A stretch of 64,000 bases of DNA from Plutella xylostella. Taxonomy: Eukaryota > Arthropoda > Insecta > Lepidoptera > Plutellidae. Where the stretch lies: contig NC_063988.1 of assembly GCF_932276165.1 (NCBI RefSeq), positions 2,666,001-2,730,000 on the forward strand, given 5' to 3'. Positions 55,456-64,000 of this stretch are shown here, in pieces. Each line of letters starts with the position of its first letter. Position 1 is the stretch's first letter. The notes under the pieces were generated by a model. The model made no database searches. It was not told the origin of the DNA and saw only the letters and a list, made by a program, of their open reading frames with translations. The position numbers were made by a program, and so were the translations under genes.

Positions 55456-56880
55456 TATTAAATAAACTATTGCATTTAAATCGGTACTTTTCGCTAGGCA
55501 TATGCGATACTTTGCTTTACAATGAGCTTTCTACAGAACCCATACAACGTATATTATTTATAAAATATGAAATAAAACAAAGTTCTTGTACTTCTGTTAA
55601 GTACCCCTACATAATATGTTATATACCTACAATCATATAATATAAGGTAAGAATCACAAAAAGTTCAAGATTTGGCTTACACTTCCACTAGATAAATATT
55701 ATGTTGTCTGTTCTAACTGAATAAACTCTCTACTATAATATATAATAAAGAGATTTGAATAATATTCAGATCACACCATAATAGCGCGTGATTTACTAGT
55801 TCAAATGATTATAAATTGAGTTATTTTTATACATTTGTGTAAATTAGTGTCAAATTATAGGACTTGACAAATAAAGTTGACATTTAAATGGATTTCATTC
55901 GAATACAAAACAAAATTGATACTTTTGATAGCACATTATTTACATTTTGGATAAACACACTACATTATATATACGTATATATCATATATTATTTATAACT
56001 ACAACACGTTGATACGTTCAACTCTGGCGTCGTAAATATCTGAATTAATTTTACAAGGTAACTGTAATTTTAGTGTCTTGAAGACTGCGTAATTAATACT
56101 GAGCGAGGGAGGGGAGGCCTATGTCCAGCATTGGATGAGTGTTGGCTTATGATCAGGTGATAGGGTTAAGTGGAACGTAGAACTATGTTTAATCTAATGT
56201 ACATACACCTAAATATTATAAATAGAAAATATTTTATTAATTTAAATGAAATATCTCTTGAGAAAATATAAAATGCTCACATTCCAATGTACCTTTAAAA
56301 GATATGTGGCACTAATCATGCAAAATTAAATATTTACATTTATCTTGTTGAAGATTTACTCAACATAACACCACAGGGAACCAAAGAAAGCGAAAAATTA
56401 ACTTATCGACGAAGTTAAATTACTTATTTACAGTTAATTTGTAGAACTACTCGTTAATAAAAACTAGAATTTATTACTTTGTCGTCGTTAATAGTTTTTC
56501 TTCCATCTAATAAATTAATAACGTAAAGTTAAAAATAATATGTAGGTATATACAATATTGATACATAAAGTCATAGGTACTTACTATTTTTTTTAAATAA
56601 CTCATGGGTATGTCATAATCATATATAAGTTCTAACATAAACACTCTAGTATGTTACGGACACAATATAACAATCAAACCCCATTTCCTGAACAACCATC
56701 TTTTTATACAAATCAGAGCTACAAATGACATGCCGAAGTTGCTCCACCATACTCCATTACATTACTTAAACAACGCATTTATTGCACGCTCACTTCGTAA
56801 ACGCTCCCTTTTCCTCGACAAAGCGAGCAAAGCTTTGGCACGCTACCTGTTGAGCCTTTTTTCTTTTTTTCTGTCAAAGG
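55456..56880. other. Gene-free stretch
   Basis: AT-rich. 56100-56160 is a short RTE C-terminus remnant (GGCCTATGTCCAGCATTGGA then TGAGTGTTGGC). No gene. Confidence 0.4.
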
Positions 56881-57207
56881 TTCTGATAACTGGCAGGCAG
56901 GTCGCGGGCAGTGCGCGGCCGCCAGTCCCCGCGGCAGCCCGTGTTCGCTCCGACCGCTCGCTCGGCTATCTACGCCCGCGCTCGGGAAAACTCGCCCGTT
57001 TGAAAATCGAATCGCGAATTCAGTGACGTCATATTTTGATTGATCGCATTGACAGTTGCCAGTGACACTTTGTTTTTAATTGTTTGAGTTTTTGATTCTT
57101 GCCAGTGAGTCTTTTTAGCTTAAAAAACGAATAGTTTATGCTTAAAATACTATTCAGTGAGTTTTAGACAGCGAGTTTTGGATTTTTTCATTTGAAGTGT
57201 GAATGTA
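56881..57207 (+). promoter_or_regulatory. Promoter and 5' UTR of the candidate gene
   Basis: A GC- and CpG-rich block (56893-57000) is followed by initiator-like TCAGT elements at 57020-57024 and 57154-57158, and then by the ATG at 57208. The leader carries one short upstream ATG (57203) followed at once by TAA. No TATA box is obvious. Confidence 0.45.
57024..57031. promoter_or_regulatory. Perfect CRE (TGACGTCA)
   Basis: The full palindromic CREB/ATF site, directly overlapping an initiator-like TCAGT and 184 bp before the candidate start codon. Confidence 0.6.
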
Positions 57208-57316
57208 ATGTATTTGAAAATGTACATCAAATCGGAGAGGTTTTACCAGCAGCCAGAAAATCAAGGCTTCAAAGAAGACAAATATTATTCAGACTACGAA
57301 GAAGAACTAGAAGAAC
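57208..57316 (+). CDS. Candidate first coding exon of a host gene
   Basis: The ATG at 57208 opens 36 codons plus one base, starting MYLKMYIKSERFYQQPENQG and ending in an acidic stretch (YYSDYEEELEE), directly followed by the donor GTAAGTTA. Acidic and charged composition, a GC-rich promoter-like block upstream and an excellent donor favour a real first exon. The intron would extend beyond the window end, since I found no convincing second exon. A long first intron after a short exon is common for developmental regulators, but I do not recognise the protein. An internal ATG (codon 5) could also serve as start. Confidence 0.55.
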
Positions 57317-59496
57317 GTAAGTTAATAGTTCACTATTTATACTTTGATTTCTAGATTTTAGAATATAAAATGTATGTAAGTATTACTTAAAAATAACTTC
57401 TAAACGAAATGCCAAAACAAATAGAGTCTGAAAATAAGCCAGTATAAAACGGAAACATATAAAACAAAGTCTTTTTATTTAAAAAACTAAAATAATTTCA
57501 CAGAAAACGCATCATAACATTACGTGTTAAAATTAAAAATACTTAAAAACTAATTATATTGGCTGTAGAACTTTCTTTTGGACTCCGCGTTGAACTCTTT
57601 CGTATGGCCACTTGCCGTCGGCTACGCGGACTGCTCTCGTTTCAGACATTTCGAGTTTATTGTTGTTTTAAATGATTCTGTTAATAACATAGCTTTTTTA
57701 TACTCTCAGTAATTGCATTTCGATTATTATGCTACATGAAACTTCGTAATTATTTAGGTATTTGCGGTAATTAAAGATATTGGTTTTTCGTACCGTACCA
57801 ATGTAAGGACCCGGCTAACATTTTAATATGCCTACTTATAATAATTTCACCTAAAAAGGTCCTCTAGTTACCGCTCTAACCTTTTTGCAGGTAATAAAGG
57901 TATTACTGGACCTTCGGAAATAATCTTTTACTGTTGGTAGATTATTTGATGTTTGCCGACTCGCCCTTTTGCCTGAAGGGATTTCTTCTAAATCTAAACT
58001 TAAAACTACCCATTGTGTTTGAAAATATTACGCAGAAGAGCTCACAATCTATTTTCACCTTTACCATGATATAATAAGATCTTTCAATAGAAATAGACCC
58101 GGAAAGGGTGGCAATAAGCCTATTGGCGCCGACAATGTGTGCACAATGCTTTATAAAAAGGAGTAAATAAAGCCAAGGTTACATTGTAAAGTATGTAAAA
58201 GAAAGGGTTTGGTTTTGGAGTATAAATAAAAACTATTTTCTGTTTAAATATAACAACAATAGTTAACATAACAATTTCGTGTCAATATGTCTTTGTAAGT
58301 AGCTACCTACACCTATTCTACAACAAGATCACTTTGAACTATGACTCTGACATAGCGTTATTGTTTTTACCTTGGCCCTTTACAACATACTATTCATAAT
58401 TCTTCGGTTGCGAATAACTTAACATACAAGTTGTATTTATTTACGGTGGGTGTATGTATTCTTCTGACATTCATTGATGTTATCACCCTAAGTACAGCAC
58501 CCTCAATCGATCACACATAGCAAACAATCGTCATGACGCTTGCACCCTACGACAAGCAATGTAATTCCATCCCTTCATTGAAACTGTACGCAGTTTCTAA
58601 TTTTTTGCAAACAAAACGATACCATACAGTTCTTAGAAAGGGACACTAACTTACCTATAACCTACCTGACCGAAAAGAAAAAAAATAAAAGGTCAGGTAC
58701 CTGTGGCTTTGTGTGTGTGTGTTTTTTTCTGTCCCTAATGGCCAGGAAATCGCGACAATACAGCCAACGGTTATGGCAAGTATTGTGTCTTTTTTTTTCT
58801 AGAAGGCTCTAAGGATTTATGCGTTGAGTTTGAATTTGGAATCTGGGAAGCCCGTGGTGAAATCGCCGCGTGGCTTTCTGGAGCCTGTCGTGCAATTCAC
58901 ATGTTTTTAAATGTCCATCTTATGTTGTAATTTTTTGGCCAACACCAATATTTAAATTCAGGTAGGTACAATTGTTTTCGTAGTTGCATTTATGTTATCA
59001 CTTGTTGGGAAAAACACTGGCCCTAGCTACTTATTAGGTGCTGGTCGCCTTAACACAGTGGTATCGACAACGTGTTGATTTTAAATAACCAAATTCCAAT
59101 TGACATGATATCTGTTCTTGAATAAATTATCGTCTTCCATCTACTAACATGCGGCTTGCATCTCATCTGATCCCACTCGGAGCCAATAAACAAACAGCAT
59201 ACGAATCGCATTCCTAATTTAAAATTCCCCAGCTATTTGAATCTCGGAGACCGTTAAAAACGTCGCCGGGTTGAGGTCACGGTCAAGGTCACGGGTCGCG
59301 ATAGGTCGGAAAGGTTTGAGTAAAATATAGACAGTATGTTAACTTACGCGTTCATTTGACATTCATGTGTGTGTATGCCATTGTCACTGCTTATTATTTT
59401 TATTTTTCATTTATTTAAGGATCAGAAAACTGATACAATTTTCAGTTTTACCATAATTTTGAGAACTCAGAGCATTAATATTGTGGTTATGTGTGC
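57317..59496 (+). other. Putative first intron
   Basis: Mostly AT-rich, no exon identified. It includes a regulatory-looking patch near 59222-59310. Confidence 0.4.
59274..59291 (+). promoter_or_regulatory. Tandem AGGTCA half-sites with FTZ-F1/ERR-type site
   Basis: AGGTCA at 59274-59279 and again at 59286-59291, the second within TCAAGGTCA (59283-59291), the extended half-site bound by FTZ-F1/SF-1 and ERR-type nuclear receptors. Six bases separate the half-sites. Confidence 0.4.
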
Positions 59497-59497
59497 T

Positions 59498-59894
59498 TTA
59501 TAAATACCTGCCTGCCTCTGTGGTCTAGTGGTAGAAGCTTCGCTTCATGACCAGGAGGTCCCGGGTTCGATTCCCGGGTGGGACCATCAATTTGTGTTTC
59601 TAAATTGTGGTTCTAAGTTTGGCTAGGACATAGAAGGCTGATCACCTGATGTCCGAAACAGTGAAACGATCCATGCTGTCGGATGGGCATGTAAAAGCAG
59701 TCGGTCCTGCGCCTAGCTCTCTCCAGTCGTGTCGGTCAATCCGTCCCATTGGGCTATGAGAGTGATGGAACAGAGAGTGCTCCTGTGTACTGCGCACACA
59801 CTTGGGCACTATAATCTACTCCTGCGTAGATGGCTGATCTCAATTGAGATTGGCCGCCGTGGTCGAAATTCGGCTAGGAGGACATTATAAATAC
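59498..59894 (+). mobile_element. Complete tRNA-derived SINE (family 2)
   Basis: The SINE (59508-59884, 377 bp) is flanked by perfect TTATAAATAC repeats (59498-59507 and 59885-59894). The head has a TGGTCTAGTGGTAGAAGC A box and a GGTTCGATTCC B box. The long body (GTCGTGTCGGTCAATCCGTC, GAGATTGGCCGCCGTGGTCG) is a known type of lepidopteran SINE/LINE tail. The two intact duplications suggest a fairly recent insertion. Confidence 0.88.
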
Positions 59895-60184
59895 ATGCAA
59901 TCATCAAGGCTTACACAAACATACAAAACAAATGGAAGATGTTTTATTCTAATTAAATGAGTATTGGTTTGATTGATATTTATTAGAAAGCATCGATGTT
60001 AACTGTGTATGGAACTGTATGGACGTCTGCTTGGCGTAGTTTTAAGCTTCGTGAACTAGGTAGGAAATGTAATGCTTTCAACACTATGACAACTCTCAAC
60101 TGACTTTTTGGGTCGGGTACGTCCTGGGGTAGTTTATTTTGCGTTTTGTTTGTTTTATTTCTTTTGTATTTTATTTTTGACTAC

Positions 60185-60488
60185 TCTGAAGCTCTGGCTT
60201 AGTAGACGACCGAATGGCGTAGTGGTTAGTGACCCTGACTACTGAGCCGAAGGTCCTGGGTTCGATTCCCGGCTGGGGCAGATATTTGCTTAAACACAGA
60301 TATTTGTTCTCGGGTCTTGGATGTGCCCGTAAAATGGCAATAGGCCCGCCCCCTATTACATTGGGATTTGGGACTAACACAACACTGGCGAAAAGTTGGC
60401 GCAGCAATACACCTCTGCCTACCCCGCAATGGAGTACATTAGTACAAGGCGTGAGTGTTTGTATTGTATTTGTATTATTCTGAAGCTC
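60185..60488 (+). mobile_element. Chimeric tRNA-derived SINE with a swapped tail
   Basis: The SINE (60195-60478) is flanked by TCTGAAGCTC at 60185-60194 and 60479-60488. The head and TTCTCGGGTCTTGG match family 1 up to about 60320. Then the body changes to GTAAAATGGCAATAGGCCCG and CTACCCCGCAATGGAGTAC, the tail family seen at 2780. The 10-bp duplications show the chimera moved as one unit. Confidence 0.88.
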
Positions 60489-63400
60489 ACACACTGCTGC
60501 GGTTCCACCGGCGAGCGCTGATCCCGGGGTCGGAATGACCTCTGACCCGCGGCTCAACTTGCTTACGTTGTTTTTTAGTCATTTGGTTTGTTTGCGTGTG
60601 TGTGTGCGTGTCTAACTTGACTCCTAAGTCACGTCGTATTGTGTGTTCTGTGCGGCTGTTCGATTTTTGAACTTTGGGATGTTAGGGTTTTCTGTTTTGG
60701 TTAAAATTTGGATTCTTCACGTGGTATATGTATACTTATCGAATTTCATATTCTAGAGGTTTAATCAGTTGTGGCCAAGTTAAAGTTAATAAGTTTCAAA
60801 CATTAACAAGAAATAAAATGGATGGCAAAAAAAAATATAAAGTACTTACATATAAGAATTCCGAAAAAAGTCATTCTCACAAAATCAATGAACTCAATTA
60901 TTACCGCACGAGCTAGCTCTCAACCACCGAGCCACTGGGGTCACCGGATCAAATGCTAATAAGTTAATTGCGGATTCGATGGCCGCGCCGGCAGCGACCC
61001 CGGCGTAGAAAACTCTGCGCATGAGTTGAATTTAAAACGAATTCTTCTTTCGAACTGAAAAAGCCGTTGGTTTTTAAATATTTTAGGTTGGTTTTCCTCT
61101 TGAGCCCTGACTGATTCTGATTCTGACTGTATTTTGATTATGTCAATATATTTATATTCAGACTATACTTTACTGCAGAATGTATTGGCGTATATGCCTT
61201 TATTCTAGTGTCAATCAATCTGGTATTATCATGGATTGACTATAGATTTAGTTTTGGTATCTAGGTACCTTTTACGATGCTTGAAGAATACTATAAACTA
61301 TATGTAAAGTATGGAAATCGAAATATGTACTTATTGAAATTACATTTCCTCAATACAGCTTTAAACAAATACCTAGGTGATGTGCCAGAACGAGCAGGAA
61401 ATAAGGAATCTTTTATTGTAAATTTCTGTCTTTGGAAAAGATTAGGGGCATTATCCCATAATGTGCCTGGCCATGAGGAAGCTTTATTTCAAAAAAAGAT
61501 AAAACATTTCAATTTAAAATAAGAATACGAGTCAACGTCTACTTGAGACAGCGTCAGAGGGTCGGTCGTTAAGAGGTCACTCTCCAAACTTTGTGAAACC
61601 ACCTTCGTAAACGTTTGACCATAGACAACTTGTGTGAAGAGGTGAAGAGGGATGTGGTACTCTATGGTCAGAGTTATTTTTTTCTGGCTCTTGACATGCC
61701 TCGTGTGTGCCGGCCAGTCACCACCTGTTGACTGTTCGTGCATATCACATAGTTCATTGAAGATTTATGATGTATTATGGCTGCCATTTTTAAATCAGCG
61801 TAATTTCTTATGAAAGAATGTACACAATTCCAATGTTTTTTACTTGGAAAATCTTATCTAGTTATGCGTATTTACAGAAGGTTTTCTTCGGTTCTTATTA
61901 TAACGCTCACACCTAACTCCCAAACGTCCTCACACCTCATTTTGACACTTGACTGTCCAGCGAGCAAGCACGGGCAACAAAGGGCTCTGCCTATCTGGTC
62001 ACACATTGTGTGTCCGTATTTATTTACCCAGCAGGCCACACCTGACTGTTGACTCGACCGCCGCTGCCCACCTGTGTCGACTGGCGACTGTTTATTGGTT
62101 TAACCCGGCCGGCTGTGAACGCGTGCAGTGTATTTTTAAAGTAGAAAAAACGCGGACAGATCGCTGAAGAAGATTTAGGCTCAGCAATGCCGGACATACT
62201 AAACTGAAAGTTAACTCTAGTGTTTACGGTTACCGAATATGTATATCTTTCAATGAGTGAGCCAAGACGTGAACTGTTTGTGATGGATGGAATACTGCAG
62301 TTTAAAAATGTACTTGACAATATTTTGGAACAAACATACATAAATATGATCAAAATGTTAAGGCGCCAATTGAGATGAGGAATCTTCGGTCGATGGGAAT
62401 ATTTGTTATAGTAATTATTGTAGTCGACTTGTAAAGTGCCCACATCGATCCAATATTCAAGTCAGTCAGCACCGCAGCACCTTTATAGTATGACAGTATA
62501 ACTGAACTATAAAATTCTAGAACTTACTGAGCGTCTTTCGCTATTTAACTTTTTCTACAGTAATGTTTCAAGGTGTTTAGACTCCTAGTGGGTTTTTGGA
62601 AGCATTTTTAGTACCGACACAGAGTTGCCTTATTAGCCAACTGCTGCTCCAGTGCGCAATAGGGTTAGTTTCAAGCATTATAATTATAGATTTACAACAT
62701 AGATTATAGTTATCTTATAAATTTAGAAATCCACTGCAGAACTCTGGTTATAAAGTGTGGATTATGTAAAGCTTATTGAAATAGTTACATATAGTTTTAA
62801 TTATTAAGTAATTACATACGAATGAACGAAATCACTACTATATTTACAGATTGGGCAAAGAAATATTCGCATAATTTCTAGCTATTAACAATAGTTTTAA
62901 AAACTACTTATGTTTTTTATTTATGATAAACTTTGTAACAACATCACAAACCGAGCTCTCATAATATCTAAAACTAGATGACAATGCACTGTCATGCACC
63001 CTACGCAACACACCTTTTTACGTCCTACACATTAACCCTAACGTATTAAGGTCAAAAGTCTCCTGCGTCCTACCTAACCTATAGTCAATAAGGTTCAAAC
63101 TTCGTTGGTTTCCGGATGCCAAGTTTATGGGCTCCCACGCAACACGACGCGTGCCTGAGTTCTGTCAAATATTATACTGTTTATTTAAGTAGTTGAGAAT
63201 ACAGCGCAGAAGTGCTTTGCTTGAGCTTTAACTCTAACTCATTTGAACATACATTGTCAGTTGGTCGCAGGTGCACTTGTGGTATGCTATGTTCTTCCGT
63301 ACAGTTATATTTTTGAATGAGTAAGAAAGTAAGTACATGTGTAGAGTTAAGTTAACCTAACGTTATGATTACATTAGTTTCATAACAATGCATCTACATT

Positions 63401-63804
63401 GGATCTTGGTCGTTTTTATGTCGCATTTTCGTATTTTTCTTTCTTCGGCCATTCCTTATCATGGCTCAAACAAAAAAAAACGCAAACCTAACTTAAATTA
63501 AAAATGTACAGCATTAATTCCCATTTCCATTAATTTCGAAACCCATAAATGACAATGAATAAAGCTACAGTAATTACGTGAGTATAATATCTTACTGGCA
63601 TAATCGGGGACTACAAATGATATTTTATCTCTTAGAGAAGCGATTAGGAACACACGCACGGCGCACATCCTCCCCCCCCCCTCCCCGCCTCGTCCGCTTC
63701 ACCCCCTGCAACACGTGTCAGGTCAACCACGGCACTATTCTGGTCCTTTGAGAGAAGAAAGTAGGGATTAGTTGATTTAGCGTTAATGTCCTCTTCTCCC
63801 AACC
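60489..63804. other. Gene-free stretch, putative intron
   Basis: No reliable exon. An 81-codon frame at 61277-61522 (MLEEYYKLYVKYGNRNMYLL..., with ESFIVNFCLWKRLGALSHNV) has protein-like composition but no recognised family. GC-richer patches at 60940-61020 and 62040-62120 show no clear features. Confidence 0.4.
61277..61522 (+). CDS. Unidentified 81-codon frame
   Basis: Starts MLEEYYKLYVKYGNRNMYLL and ends EEALFQKKIKHFNLK before a TAA. The composition (K, N, L, Y rich with conserved-looking W, C, G, H) looks more like protein than chance, and it lies in the putative first intron. There is no recognised domain and no promoter or splice evidence. It may derive from a mobile element. Confidence 0.25.
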   Translation: MLEEYYKLYVKYGNRNMYLLKLHFLNTALNKYLGDVPERAGNKESFIVNFCLWKRLGALSHNVPGHEEALFQKKIKHFNLK

Positions 63805-63940
63805 TAACAAGGGTTGGCTGGAAGAAATTGCTTTTTGGCAATAAGCCCGCCTTTGTACATTGTTAGTTTTCTTTTAATGTTCTTCACCTTTTTTTTAATT
63901 GTAACTTTATACAATAAAGTGTTTATAAATAAATAGGATT
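63805..63940 (+). repeat. Non-LTR element 3' end
   Basis: GGTTGGCTGGAAGAAATTGC, GGCAATAAGCCCGCCTTTGT and ACAATAAAGTGTTTATAAAT match the family at 6615 and 9985. Truncated at the 5' side. Confidence 0.65.
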
Positions 63941-64000
63941 TTGGATGTTTTAAATACTTATTATAACTATTTAAATGGTCTTTAATAAAAAAAAATAAAA

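Noticed and set aside
60171..60557. 128-codon minus-strand frame
   Set aside because: It runs antisense through the chimeric SINE.

Overview
The window is a 64 kb piece of an AT-rich insect genome, almost certainly from a moth or butterfly (Lepidoptera). The clues are Lep1-like Helitron copies that begin TCCTAAC and end in CTAG, tRNA-headed SINEs of lepidopteran type, RTE-like LINE 3' ends with (ATG)n tails, a Dong/R4-like LINE, and many TAGGTACCTA palindromes. No complete host gene is visible. The window reads as intergenic and intronic DNA filled with transposable elements.

Layout. From 0 to 23 kb there are many short non-autonomous elements: palindromic MITEs at 672, 14356, 18412, 19113 and 22769; a long foldback element at 7238-8003 with a 9-bp target duplication; tRNA SINEs at 8530, 11398, 19874 and 21658; a family of small MITEs whose ends read GGGTYACTCTATA; and a ~590-bp repeat at 10738 whose near-identical sister lies at 48487. 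From 23449 to 30076 lies one apparently intact BEL/Pao LTR retrotransposon on the minus strand: 171-bp LTRs that I read as identical, ATCAT target duplications, and a single 1737-codon gag-pol frame. From 30.6 to 43 kb there are a 5S rRNA-derived repeat, RTE remnants, more MITEs, a Lep1 copy inside a MITE, and a broken but recognisably spliced DDE transposase. From 43.3 to about 47.8 kb lies a full-length RLE-type LINE of the R4/Dong type on the minus strand. It has inserted at the TAA-bearing end of a Lep1 copy and is surrounded by TAA repeats. From 49 to 56 kb the sequence is AT-rich and gene-free, with two homeodomain-site-rich patches and another Lep1 copy carrying an expanded microsatellite.

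The one credible host gene is at the right: a GC-rich promoter-like block (56.88-57.03 kb) with a perfect CRE is followed by a short first coding exon (57208-57316, + strand) that ends at a GTAAGT donor. Its first intron would run through the rest of the window and holds two well-preserved SINEs with 10-bp target duplications and a TCAAGGTCA nuclear-receptor site. I do not recognise the protein.

The most interesting signals are nested insertions that show target choice directly: Lep1 between A and T of a MITE, the Dong-like LINE in the TAA of Lep1, and the ~590-bp repeat in a T-run of a MITE. Others are the foldback element built from degenerate ~15-bp units, the 5S-headed SINE that shares an RTE tail, and the LINE reading frame that is offset by one base at a run of nine G.
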